Below are positions 1-12,102 of a stretch of DNA of 64,000 nucleotides, piece after piece; the stretch's first letter is position 1, and every line of letters begins with the position of its first letter. A program made the position numbers and the translations under genes. Origin of the DNA: Ooceraea biroi (taxonomy: Eukaryota > Arthropoda > Insecta > Hymenoptera > Formicidae); the NCBI RefSeq assembly GCF_003672135.1, contig NC_039515.1, positions 4,464,001 through 4,528,000 on the forward strand. The letters are read 5' to 3'. The notes under the pieces are model-generated. The model saw only the letters and a list, made by a program, of their open reading frames with translations, had not been told where the DNA came from and ran no database searches.

Positions 1-3000
1 ACGCGCGTCCGCGAACGAACTACTTCGTAACCAGATAAGTGTCTACCCCACGGGGGAAAGAGAATCTGTCATGTTCTGCGCAAGTGCCACATCTTGTCGT
101 TCTCGTAAAGATAATATTGATAATTGGGGAGAGAGCGGAAAGGTAGCGTACTCCATTTCGCTCGCGTTAATACACAAAAATGGAAGTGATAAATCAAGAA
201 TCAGGGATTAAATCCAATTTTCGTCTCGGCGAATGAGAAACCACACACCGCTGTTATTACTACCACTATCTCTCCGACACCCCACAAGGGACCCCGAACG
301 TTCTCTCTTTGGGTGACACCGAAGTGACGCTGTCCTTTGTGCCTGTCGACTAAATGAGTTAGTCCACCCAAAGGACAGGCTTAATCTTCATCTCAAATCT
401 CGTTCTATCATCGCTGGAATAGTAATTACTCGCGAGAATAATTGTTAGTACAGAAAGTAGAGTGAGATACGTTATTTAAAATGAACGATAAATGACGCAC
501 GTACAAAGTACGTTGCATAAATTGCGTTTTATATAGTCCGTACGTGATGCTGATAACTTCAACTGCCTGTTTCGGCTTGTCTTACACCCGGTGTAAAGTG
601 AAATCTATTGCTTTCGCGCAATAATGTAGATTGCGCGGGTATGTAAATGATTCCAACACAGAAGCTTCGCCACCCCTGTATCTCGGCATCGATCGGCGCG
701 TTAAAATATTGCACCCTCGCGTTATCGAAACATTTCTTCCGTTTGCGAGTGACGTACATGAGTAAAGTAACGTAAATTCGATAAGTCGCCCGTAGGCACT
801 TTACGGACGAAATGGAAAGCGCACTCTCCCGGCATCAGGCGAGCCCACCCTCGCGATTTCGCGCGTTTCCGGCTGTATCAGGGTGGCGGGCGCGTTTTAC
901 ATTTCTAATGTTTTTTCTGATAGCGGATCAGCACGGCGGTCGCTGGGAAGGACGGACTTTAGAGAAGCAACGAAACAGCTGCAGCAGCAGCAGCAGCCGC
1001 GCCGAAGGAGCGATTCGACCGACGTAGGGATAAAGCGGTTAGCTACCGCCCGCCCTCTTTTCCGCCGCTGAAACGGCGAGAGATGGGTATCTCCGAAAAT
1101 AGGATTGGTGCGGCACGCATTGTGCTCTTCCTCCACCTTCGTCTCCCGACCGCGCGTTACCCTCGTCCGCTTCTTCTTCTTCTTCTCCTCATATTTATAG
1201 CCATCGTCTTTTCCACCGCCCTGCCCGTGCGCGCTTAATTCGACCGCTCTCGTGGAACACGCTTCTCCCCGCGGCCGGATCGGAGAGAAGAGTAATCCGA
1301 CGAGTATGCACGGGCAAACGCGTCGAACCTGGCGTGCAGCAGGGGCGCCAGGTGTGTTCTGATTTATCACGACAGCTAGAAGTTGACTGGAGAACCGGAG
1401 ACGGAGGACGAGGAAGGGGATGAGAGGCAGGGAGGGCGACCGCCGCTGCAAAGGGCTCTGGCCGGGTGCCGCCTGTCGTGGATCTCTATTCGATCGCGCG
1501 GTCTTCGTGGCTTATTAGAATTTCCGACGGCGTGCCGTAGCCGCGCCTGACGGCGATGTCGATGTCGTTCTGCGGTGCGCGCGTAGTTCCCTCGTGTCGC
1601 TCGTTCACCTCGAGCTTTTTACGGCCGCGGGCTGCGTTCATCACTGACGATGGTGGACCCTCCTCCTCGCGTAGGCGTCGCGCACGAATGAATTGACGAA
1701 CGTGTCGGTGAACGGGGAAACGAGCCCGACAACGACGGGAGAACACGTCGGTGCAACGTCGATGCAACGCTCTCTTCCTCAGGCGCGGCGCGGCGCGGCG
1801 AGCCGATGTAAATGCCATATCTGTATAATTCCCGCCGTCGTTCACGCCCCGTAAGCTTTATGGGCCGCTTTATTATCGGAGAGTGGCACTCGCCTCTCCT
1901 CGTTCACCTCTCCCGGCGGTTATTGTACGCTGGAAAAGCTCGAAAAGGGTGGATGGTGACCGTGGACGGTCACTGAGGCTGAGAGCGGGGTGAGAGCATG
2001 CGTAAGGGTTTAATATCTTTTCCTGCATATCAAAATTTACGATTGGATTTGACGTAAGCCCGGTGGGCGTAGCGAGTAAGCAAGATTTACAGTTTACTTA
2101 ATGACTCGCACTGGCCGTGCAAGCTCGCACAACGATCCGGATCGGATCGTGCTCGCCGTTTTTGTGAGGCTGCGCGTCTAACGCGGTTCAGATGTTCCCA
2201 CGCTAGGGCAAGCAGGTGTTGCGGCGAAACCGACGATTAATTATCCGCATCCCATTTAATAGTACGGACAGGTCGATTAATCACGCTACGGCGACTGTTA
2301 TAACCGATAAAAAGTTCCCGTATCCCCCATGTCACGGAGTAACTCGAGACCTTTAAATTGATTTTTGATAGATAATTTACCCGATACACGCGAGAATGCC
2401 GCTGATAATGTACTGTAATGTGAGAGAGTATCTAAAAACTAAATCTGTGACGCTTGTGTTCCAGCATTTCCCATGTCCACGTAATTTGTAACGCGTTTAA
2501 CTCGACTATAAAATTTCTTCCCATCTTAGCACAAAATAATAAACTCTCTGTTCGATTTAATATCCACACGTATCGGCGATGTCCTGACGACGTTTCGCGA
2601 GTAAGGTATCCACGTTAATCAAATTTGAACATATTTTATACGATCTATACAATCCGAAATGTCTTGACTCGAATCTGAATGCGATGCGCATAAATCGTAA
2701 ATCGCGCCCCGGTGACATATACCTTTACGAGCACGACAAATCATCCGTTATGAAACCGAATAAGTTCCGAGCGCGAAACTTTCGCCGGCGTGCGCATTAT
2801 TAAACGCCGGGACGTTTCCGCGAAGTGAAATCCAGCAAATCGAGCAGGACCGGAAAGTATTCCACGTGCAGAAGCAATTGCGATATTAACCGTCGTAATT
2901 CGCTGTTTGCAAACTTCAAGTCGTTAAAACGACCCCTCGGAGGAAAAAAGTAACTCCCCCGGAGGAACCATGTCAAAATTTAATACCGTCGGGAGACGTA

Positions 3001-4008
3001 CGTGCTAACGCGTACTTAATACCTGTTCCGCTATATAAGCCGGCGTTATTAAGTTCGGAGAATATTTCGGGGCAGTTCCTATCGACTGGAAAAATAACAT
3101 CACCCGACGGAATGAGAAGGGTGCATTTCATTACGAGCTCGTCCAATGACGACGGCTCGAACTCATTGGGATTAGGAGTATCCGCGGTATCGGGGAATTA
3201 ATTATGAAGCCGGGGAGCCACGGAAGATCGAAGAAAGCGTAATATATTTACTGCTCCGGAGACGCGCACTGCGGCGAGAGGGGTTTAATTTGTTTAACGA
3301 CTCCGGAATCACGATTCTCAATTACGTGCTCGTTATCGACTTTTACGGATGAGCCTTCACTATAGCTCACCTCGCAGAAGTTCCTTTTTCTCCACGCTTC
3401 TTTTACCGGTAAGGTCTTATTTATAATATTTTCTGTGCAATATTCCGCAATATTCTTCATAAATAAACTGATAAGTACAAATACGTATAAATTAGCATTA
3501 TTTAACGTTAGAATTACCGAACGATATGTAAAGGTGTTTTTAAAATTGTGAAGAAGCTAATATTAGGTTGTAACATTCGTTATTAAAAGCAGCAATAAAG
3601 AAACGGGATAAATATATATTACTATCTGATACGTACATTAAAAGGAGATAACAGAAAAATATACGTAATACGAATTATTAAAGGAAATGAAGCATTCTGT
3701 ACTCAAGATTAATAAAAGCGACTGGCGACACTTTACGAGCTAACTCAATATTCGCGACTTAACATTTTTAATCCGATTCCCTTATTCCGAACTGGAGTAC
3801 AAGAAGTAGAGGAGTCATGAAGGAACCTAATAAAAACGACTCCCTCAGGAGGAAAATTAAATGGCTGTTCAAGAATGGGCGCGCATAATGACTTTTAAAA
3901 GCCATTCGCTTACGGTGAGGTAGCCCGTCACGCTGAATGCTCGTTCAACGAGGACTTAATCTCGTTTCTTAAAAACTTATAACCAGACACGCGGGGCACG
4001 AGTCGATC
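1..4008. other. Gene-free stretch, no supported coding exon
   Basis: I see no conserved protein, tRNA or clear transposon here. The first 2 kb is mixed in composition with CpG-rich patches around 800-1800, whose long reading frames look like base-composition artefacts (Arg, Ser and Ala rich, overlapping on both strands). From about 2.0 to 4.0 kb the DNA is ordinary AT-leaning spacer. It could be intergenic or part of a long intron; the sequence alone does not decide. Confidence 0.5.
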
Positions 4009-4016
4009 TATAAAAG
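4009..4016 (+). promoter_or_regulatory. Possible TATA box at the edge of a CpG-rich block
   Basis: The octamer TATAAAAG lies just upstream of a long CpG-rich stretch (about 4.08-5.6 kb), the arrangement expected for a core promoter reading to the right. I cannot identify a transcript or coding exon downstream, so this is a motif match with suggestive context only. Confidence 0.25.
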
Positions 4017-5035
4017 CGGCGCGTGTAAACACGGAACGACGATTTCACGCGAGTCGATAAAGCCCTGTTTTAAGGGCGACGTGCGCCAAAGACAATGCAT
4101 ATTTAATCAGTCTACCGGACACGATGCCGTGCAACACGGGGCGCGGGGGGCGGGGGGGTTGCTGGCGAATATAATCGGCAAACAGCTGACCCGAGAAATC
4201 TCCCTTGTGTGCGACGTGAAACGAGAACGTCGCTGGTCGTGCGACACGAGCGTGTCGAAGCTTCCAGCTGACTTATCGCTGGGGCACGCGTGTGACTCAT
4301 CGTGTCGTGCATCGCGGAGTTCAGGGTTGATCGTGGCGAAGAAGGTGGAGGAGCGACAAGGGGAGAGAAAGGCAAGAAGAGGGGTGGGCGGCCCCGGATA
4401 CTTACAGCGAGCGACGCGAAGTGCCGGTGCGAAGTTCCGTCGTCGGGTCTGTGCCGCACATCGACGCCCGAACCACCGCCGCGGTTTACCTCCTTCCCTC
4501 GCGCACACCCCCTCGCCGATCACTCGACGATCACTGCGCGGGCGGACGGGCCTGTCCAGCGTGACAGTGGTCACCATCCGCCGACGATCAGGCGGAGCGC
4601 GCGTCGCGCCCGTGCCGCACCGACGAGACGTGCCTCGCTGATGAGAATCACCGTTGCCAATCCACGTGGCTCGCCATGAAGAAGAGATCGCCACGGGTCG
4701 CCGGGACGCGTGCGGCACGTCTCGCCGCACGTATCCATCAATCGGTCGGACGGTCGTCGCTCGGTCGCGCTTCCAGCTCGACAGTCGCGAGATGATCGCT
4801 ACCGGCCCGTGTGACGGTCGCGTGCGGAGTGCTGCGTGCTGATGAGCGACCGCTCGGCTGAGGAAGTTGCGAAGCTTTTCGTAAGGGTGTAGGGAACGCA
4901 CGAGGCTAAGGGGGCGGAGAGAAGACGGACGACAGACGAGAAAGAGATACGAAAGGCGATAGAGAGAGAAAGACGGGACAGATGGGGAGGAGGGAGCAGC
5001 TTATAAAGAAAGGGAGAGGAAGAGAGGAAGAGAAA

Positions 5036-5070
5036 GATAGAGAGAGAGAGAGAGAGAAAGAGAGAGGAGA
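5036..5070 (+). repeat. GA microsatellite
   Basis: An almost uninterrupted run of AG dinucleotides within a longer purine-rich tract (about 4900-5080). In insects such GA tracts are often bound by GAGA-type factors near promoters; that role is inference. Confidence 0.7.
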
Positions 5071-5204
5071 AAAACGGAGGAACGCGGTCGCTCCCGGAGA
5101 TTTCGGAACTGCACTGCGAACGGGAGGGACCACAGTCCTTACTGAGCCGGAGTTTGGCTACGTACTCGCGGCTGAGAGACTTCGGGGTCTGCGCAGTTGG
5201 TCAC

Positions 5205-5302
5205 TCACTACCACCACCATCATGACCGCTACCACCACCACATCACCGCCGTCGCTTCCACCACCATATCGCCGCCGCCACCGTCGCCGTCGCCGCCGCC
5301 GC
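5205..5302 (+). repeat. CCA/CCG/CGT triplet-rich tract
   Basis: An imperfect triplet repeat made mainly of CCA, CCG and CGT. It opens a proline/arginine-rich frame on one strand and a Gly/Val-rich frame on the other; neither looks like a real protein. Confidence 0.6.
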
Positions 5303-5600
5303 CGCTCTAACCCCAAACCACCACCATGGCTCCTCCGCGACGCCAACCCTAACCTGCCCTGCTCCGCCTGCCGGCAGCGCCCTAACTTGAAGCACATCGA
5401 GACGGAGAAAGAGGGTAGTCGGGAGGGAGAGAAAGAGAGGAGCTCCGAGTCACGCGTGAGTCGTGATTCTTATTCATATTCGCGCGAAATTGCGTCGGAC
5501 CGGGCGGGTCCCCGAGGATCATTTCGCGGATTACACGGGCCGCGCGTGGGTAACGTGAGGGGAGGGCAGCAAATGGGGGGAGGGAGGGATAGGAGCTGAA

Positions 5601-7939
5601 TAGGGACGAGCGTTACCGGTGGTATCGGCTTTAGCGTAATAGGAATTGTAATTACCTCTCTCTTATGACAAGAGTATTTGCCCGGAAATGCTCGCCGCCG
5701 TATACCGGCCTGGCATAATATTCAGGGGTATAAATGCCACGATAGCTCTCTCTCTCCCTCTCTCTCCTCCCCTCCTTCTCTCATCATCGTCGTAAGCGGC
5801 GCACGTAAGGGGCGTTAGCAAAAAGCTCGTAATCGTACCTCGCCGTAAATTAATTAAAAATAGTCTCTCACCCGCCCTCTCCCTCCCCCTCCCCCTCCCC
5901 TCTCCGCCACTATCCGTGTCCAGTAATCGCGCTGTTTAATTAATTAGGCGTGCGTATGAGCGTGCGAGTGCCGCGGTTGCTCCGAGTTCTGTTCGCGATC
6001 GCCGCGCGGAATAATAATCAAGAATTACAACGCACGAAATTCGGTTTCAGAAACTCACGTTTTATTTTCGCGTTCCGCTACGCCGCGACTGTAATTTTTC
6101 ATTATCGCGCGCGCGATGCCGTGCGTTAAGCCGTGTTCGCGGTGTCCCATTGGCCGCCGCCGCGCGCGCGGCTTTTAATCCGACGGGCGCGATAACGATC
6201 ACGGTAATCACATCGCGGTGATATCGAAAAATATCTACATCCGCACCGAGTCTCATAAAACTCCGCGCTGGAACAGAAAGGTCGGAGGAAATCGGGGGCG
6301 AAAATTGGATTGGATGCGGATAAACTGTTTCATGTTAGCGCTGATGCTAAATAAGCTTTTATCAAAGCATTACGCGTCGTTAAAAAATTCAGTTTGATTA
6401 TCAAGTTTTCAGGTCAACGCGTTACATGTAGTATAGGCAACAATTAATAATTTCTGTATCATAGACAACGGTGATTACTTGGTTAAACTCGTTTCTACCG
6501 AATAAAATAAAGTCTGATTGAAAAAATTTTCTTGTTCATACTTTTCGATTACTGACGTTAATATTAACGTTTCAGTAACACTGAACATTTCGCGACGTTT
6601 GTTCTTCTTCTTACAATCGATAAAGTCGAATCGACTTCAATCTGTAATTAAACAACGCATTAAAGCAGCTGCGTTTGTCGCGAGACTCATTAAAAGCGAA
6701 TGCATTGTTGATGTAGTCGACATCTGGTTTTGAAAAGCATTCACCGCGCGTTCTTTATGCTTCATGAATTCCGCGACGATTGCTTTGCGTGGTAAATGAA
6801 ACGCGGACGTAACTCTTGTGTTACCGCCAAAGAAAATATCGGGGAGTCTGCCTCAAGTTCACGGCTTAAAAGTTTCCGCCGTAACAAAAGAGAAGAATCT
6901 TATCCGAAGTCGCACTGGCCAAAGTTCGTTGCTCCGTATATGTTGTCCTCGCGCATTCTACGGCGCGTTGGACCATTGCCAAAGTCATTCTCACATAATT
7001 TCTCGAGAGTACGAGGCTCGGAAAAATAGACGAGCCTTGTACACACAATGTACCCGTAATTAGAAGCATAATTACCCGCAATTGAAGATCAAAAATACAG
7101 CAACGATGTCCGAGATGCTTGATTGTCTCAGATTGTGGATTGATATCTGAATTTAATATGCCCGGTACATTGATATAAAAAAAAGGGTAATACCTCGTTT
7201 TGAATAGTGGCAGTAAATTGAGATTTGTTCAAATAAACAAATCTCGACACATATACACATACATGCATACACTTTTATGTTTTGTATGCAAAGTCCTTGA
7301 CGAATTTTCAAGTTAGAGATCCTATAATAAGAGTCTCGCCGTATGATATCCAGTTTTGATCGATCCTCTAGATCTGGGCAATTCCCGCTCATATTTGAAT
7401 ATTTGAATCACACAAACCTTACCATTAATATAAACATTATATGTATGCAATACAAATCAAAATTAAACGGTGCAGCACATCCAGTCATTATATTTTTTAA
7501 TTTTTTATATATCTTGCAATATATTTTGCAGCGTTGTAAATTGAGCGTGGTAGACTGAGCAAGCATGAGCGCGAAAAACCAAAAGAGAGAAATAAAAATG
7601 TATTTCCTTCTCTCTCGCAAAAGTTTGTCCAGACCGCTTTATGTCAAGACTTTTATTACAGGGTCTTTAATTCAAGCAGCATCTCATCGCCATCTACTGC
7701 ACACGTTTGTACCCACGCACTATCTGCATCGGTCGATAAAGACATCTTGTAAACTATTTGGTCGCCGTGTATAAAAGTGATTAATATCAATCCGATGAAA
7801 TGGATGAGATGAAATGGAAATAGATCTTAATTACCTAAATTTGCGTTAAATTTAAAAATGCTCTCGTATATTGTCGATAATTCTTGCCATTCAGGCATAA
7901 ACTATCGTAATCCAATAAAATCATAAATTTTATCTTATA
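5601..7939. other. Gene-free stretch
   Basis: It holds CT-rich tracts near 5740-5775 and 5870-5900, a GC-rich patch at 6100-6200 and AT-rich spacer beyond. I find no exon with a recognisable protein and no paired transposon ends. A small hairpin at 7220-7245 (10-bp stem, 6-nt loop) is the only other structure noted. Confidence 0.5.
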
Positions 7940-8201
7940 AATACAAATAATAAACAAATGTTCTTCGACCACCACTGGCTAAAAATATATTTAAAACGCA
8001 CAACGTTTCGGCTTAATTTGAAGCCCTTATCAAGTGCAAACCAATTAACATCGTCTCCAAATATACTTAAAGAATCCGTCTTGATGTGACACCATAATTA
8101 GGTCCAGGTGTGTGATATCAATAACCAAGTATTTATAACCGCCAGGAAATAATGAATACAAATAATAAACAAATGTTCTTCGACCACCACTGGCTAAAAA
8201 T
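7940..8201 (-). mobile_element. Penelope-like element remnant with direct repeats
   Basis: A 47-bp perfect direct repeat occurs at 7940-7986 and 8155-8201. Between the copies, read on the minus strand, 8037-7998 contains TTGATAAG, a GGCTT/AAGCC stem and then CGAAAC, all enclosed by a GCAC/GTGC pair. This resembles the hammerhead-ribozyme core (CUGAUGA, stem II, GAAA) carried by the pseudo-LTRs of Penelope-like retroelements. The core is degenerate (TTGATAA instead of CTGATGA), so activity is doubtful. No reverse transcriptase is present, so it is probably a terminal fragment. The family is inferred from this motif and the repeat layout. Confidence 0.45.
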
Positions 8202-9738
8202 TAATTTATTTATTTTTAATAATTTATTTTATAACATTTATTTATTATTAATAATTTATTTTATAACATTTTAATTTATATGGACGAACAAGTATCTAAC
8301 GACAGGTGCTTTGGAATATACTACGCGTGTTTGATGGAAAATCTTCACATAAAGTATCAGTTTAGTGCGCAATATGAGTTCCTCGTAATTATGGAATACA
8401 AGTAGCGGCGCATAAATCGACATTAAAGTTTCGTTCTTGATGTACGAGTACGTACGAATAATGCAGCAAATATCCGCATGTAACATAAATAGAGATTACC
8501 TATGAGGTAGAGTCTTAAGCCTTGACGCGTACGGCGCGTCGCGAATAAACATGATAAAACGCGAGCAAAACGATACGCACGTGAAAAATGCGTGTGTGCG
8601 ATATTGCGTGCATGGCATAAAACAGCATCGGAGTCGTAGAATGGTGCGCTCGTGACGATATGTTTCGTCGGAACACCTGAATGTCCCTTCCGCTGCACCG
8701 CACAGAATGAATTTATTAAATTTTTTATCGTACGATTCCATAAATACGGATAATGTCGCATAAATTATGGACAAACATTATGTATAATTGTTATAATACT
8801 TAAAATATGGAGTTTCACTATCGTGAATTATTCCAATTTGAATGATAACGGTGGACAAAAATGGAGATGAGAGAGACAGAGGGCGTAGTAAAAATCCTTA
8901 TTTACTTCCTATTTACACGAGCGGATAATTTCCGTTTCACCGGCGTGCCCGCCCGACTGCCGACTTACTGATGGAAAAATTCAAGCCATTAATCTCCGAG
9001 GCGCGCACTTTCGAGCGGTCGCCCTCGCGCCCGCGTCAAAATGCTCGATGTTACGTGCCATTAAATTTGAACTCGCCGTCACCCCTCACTTTTTTAATGC
9101 CGTCGTTACATGGCGTTTAAAAAAAGGAAACTGCAAAAAGACAGAAGAGAGAGAAAGAGAAATAAATCCGCCGCCTCCCGGTGGCGGCGGCCAGCGGGCT
9201 GCGAAGCAGGGGGAGGTGGAATTAATCCCGGGATTAATTGCGATAATTCAACGGCGCGTTATCGGGCGGGCTAACGTCAATCGCAAAGTTAATCGATGCT
9301 CTCCTCATTCGTTGCGCTGCCGCTGATACGAGTGGGGCTGGCAGGTCGTTGGACCTAGGCAAGATCATGAGATGAACCTTATTCCGTTTACGTGGATTGC
9401 CGCAATTCGGGTGCGCGCGCGCGTCTAATCCTCCGGCGATCGCCGCCGATTCTGGCGAGCGCAACTCTTCGAAAACCCGCAACGCGTTGCACCCGCGTTC
9501 AATCACGCACTGACCGCATGAACAAACAGAACCCGGGCCAACGTGTACGGAAGAGAGTGACACGTACCATATCCACGAGCAATATCGATTTTCCATTGTC
9601 CTCTTCGAATCTGAACGCACACGCAACGCAACGATGCTACACGAATGAGCATTCGCACGCAAAGGCCCAAAGCGCGGATTGCACTGGTGGTCGAAAAACG
9701 TTCAGCGAGCGCTACGCGCATCTCTGTAATAGTCTATA
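8202..9738. other. Gene-free stretch
   Basis: This is AT-rich spacer up to about 8.9 kb (the 8210-8280 segment is nearly pure A/T), then a moderately GC-rich segment from 8.9 to 9.7 kb. No coding exon or paired repeat ends were found. Confidence 0.5.
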
Positions 9739-9857
9739 GGCCTGTTCTTTATTGCTGAACTCCCTGCACTGGACTGCACTAGTTCAGAGTTTATCTTTTT
9801 TACTCCATATTAGGAGGAAAAGGACAGTGCAGGGAGTTCAGCAATAAAGAACAGACC
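9739..9857. mobile_element. 119-bp foldback MITE
   Basis: The left arm (9739-9770) and right arm (9826-9857) are inverted copies of each other over 32 bp with one mismatch. Each outer end reads GG(C/T)CTGTTCTTTATTGC inward. The spacer is about 55 bp. I found no convincing target-site duplication, so the superfamily is not assigned. Its size and structure match a miniature inverted-repeat element. Confidence 0.6.
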
Positions 9858-12099
9858 TTTTAGCTTGGAAACTTAGCCCTATATTCTGTAAGAAAGTGTT
9901 TGCTCTATAAGTTTTTTGATTGCTCTGTAGCTCTTTCTTCTTTTCGCTCGTCGCTCTTTCTCTCTTGCTCTACGTAGTTTATAGAGATGCAGCGTTACAG
10001 AGCATTCTTGCAGAATACTCCTTAGTTTTTTTTCAAAAGGAAAACAAACTGTTGCATACAAAGGATGTTGCTGTATTATTTCGTTCGAAGTTATTATATT
10101 CATTATATTTTCTCGTCTCGCACGATGCAAATTATTTCAAGAGATTGTTATCGAGTCGTTTACGCGTGTGAGAGAGGAAACTCTTCTCGTATTTCTCAGT
10201 AGTCGCTTATTGCATAGACTGTATGCAAAGCTTTCTCCGTTCTCATAATGCAGTGTTCGTCATGACAGTCAGCGCTCGTCGAAACGGCAACTTATTCGCC
10301 GATGCAGCGGAACGCAAAACTGCAAAACTTGGCGTGCATTAATATGCATACTTCTTCTCATTCGCATGTACTACGCAAGTTTTAGACTTGATGAATGAAC
10401 GTCCCCCCGCGGACACCGCCGGAGATGATTTGAATGCAATTACCGAGGAGAACTTCCTTTAATGGGAATGTAAATGCCTCCTCGCCACATGTAAACGCAA
10501 ATGTTGCTTCTAGGAAATCAATTTCTAAAACGTTCTTCTCTAGTTTATCCTGTTTCCGTCTTTTCTGTGTGCATCTTACACATATGCGAGCGTCATTTAT
10601 AGCATGGCAAGTTATCTCTCTCACGTCAGTAAAAGAAGAACGCTCTCGGTACAAACGTGAACGTCAAGTGACGCTCTAACTCGCAAAACTCATTGAGTAA
10701 TAACGAGAAACGATTATGGTTGTTTATAAGTGATGCGTGAAGAAAGGATCCTTGAATCGCGACGAAGCATAATTCTTTGGCGGACTCAGGTATCGATCAA
10801 TATTTTTATATTAAGCCACTAGCGTGTATTTATGTGTGTGTGTAAAATATTCTTGTCTAGTTTCTAAAAATTTAAAAACATCTTTCTGACGTAAGCAAGT
10901 TAATTTAAGAGATTTATTAATACCGGAAAAATATCGCAGTTTCACGCGTTGCTTCACAAACCGAGAAGCAAGAAACAAAGGATTAATTTTTCATTAGCTT
11001 CATAAATTGAGAAATCTTTAAATAAGAAATCCTCTCCCCCTGATTGGTTGTACCATAAAACGTCGAAACTTAATCGTGCGATCGCATGATTTCTTATAGA
11101 TAGAACGGATAAAACAAAGTCCTCGGTGATAATAAATCGTCGCATTACACGTGATTGTTGTTAATCAGGCATGATCCGAGATAAATTGAGACTCCAAACA
11201 TGCGCAATGTGCGTGCGACGGCGTGCCAGGTTTTCCATCGTCGTTTACACTCGAGTATGCTCAATGATTTAATTCCCTCGCATTAGGAGATACGTTTTAG
11301 TTTTGAACTTAGCCTTCGGCGTCATCCGCAAGCCAGCGTATGATCGCGAAAACCGCCACGCGTGCGCACGCCTGTCTGTCTGTCCCCCCCCTCTCTCTCT
11401 CTCTCTCTTTCTACCTTTTCAACTCCGTGCTCATGTATGGCCGGTATTAATCAATCACCTGTTTCGTAGTGGACGCGTTTTTCCGAAACAGTTAATCGGT
11501 GCACGCGATGTTCGCGACCGTCTCGCGTTAGTCCGATCTGCCGGTAAAGAGAGAACGCGAAACTGAACGTGAGTACGATCGATGCGATGATGATGGTGTA
11601 TCTTGTTGCCTCTCCTCTTGGGGAAACGACGAAACGTCGCAGCGGCCGTGAGACAACAAATTCATTTCGAATAATTTCGCAATTGCTCACCCCAAGTACA
11701 GCGTGCCCTCAACGCGAATTGCGAAGTCACCACGCGCGCGACCAGGGATTGAAATGATGCTGAGGATCGTGCCATGAGGGTGGGACGAACTTGTATTTTT
11801 ATTACAAGCTCTTATGCGCGGACGTTGAAAATTCAGGGCACGAATCAAGCGTCAAGACGACGCGAGATGGTTATATTCGATAATTGCTCTTCCACCTCGG
11901 AATTCGATTTTTATGTAGAATGACGAGCGTTCAATTTCAAGTTTCAATTATCAAATTATAATAATGCGTGATACAGTTGTACTTACATGACCGATTCTAT
12001 ACTTCGATTCTAATATTCTTTTTCATACGAAGCAGGATCGATGGTCGTCCATTACCTAGATTAAACGAGTTACATCTAAAGATCAGTTTAAATTGGAAG
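9858..12099. other. Gene-free stretch
   Basis: This is mostly AT-leaning spacer with a CT microsatellite at about 11387-11411. Open frames are short and unlike known proteins. No RNA gene was recognised. Confidence 0.5.
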
Positions 12100-12102
12100 A
12101 TA

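Larger units (their letters stand above)
4081..5600. other. CpG-rich, low-complexity block, possible promoter or 5' UTR
   Basis: This block is rich in CpG and contains overlapping open frames on both strands, including a 264-residue frame on the minus strand at 4107-4901. None resembles a protein family; they are dominated by Arg, Ser, Pro and His, as expected from GC-rich DNA without stops. Purine runs (about 4900-5075) and CCA/CCG triplet runs (about 5210-5302) sit inside. A CpG-rich 5' region of an unseen gene is a reasonable guess, with no direct support. Confidence 0.4.

Noticed and set aside
897..1451. 184-residue minus-strand frame with Lys and Cys runs
   Set aside because: The runs come from simple CTT and GCA repeats; no family similarity.
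4107..4901. 264-residue minus-strand frame
   Set aside because: Arg/Ser/Pro-rich, overlapped by other frames on both strands in CpG-rich DNA; no domain recognised.
7220..7245. Small hairpin (10-bp stem)
   Set aside because: Too short for a microRNA precursor and expected by chance in AT-rich DNA of this length.
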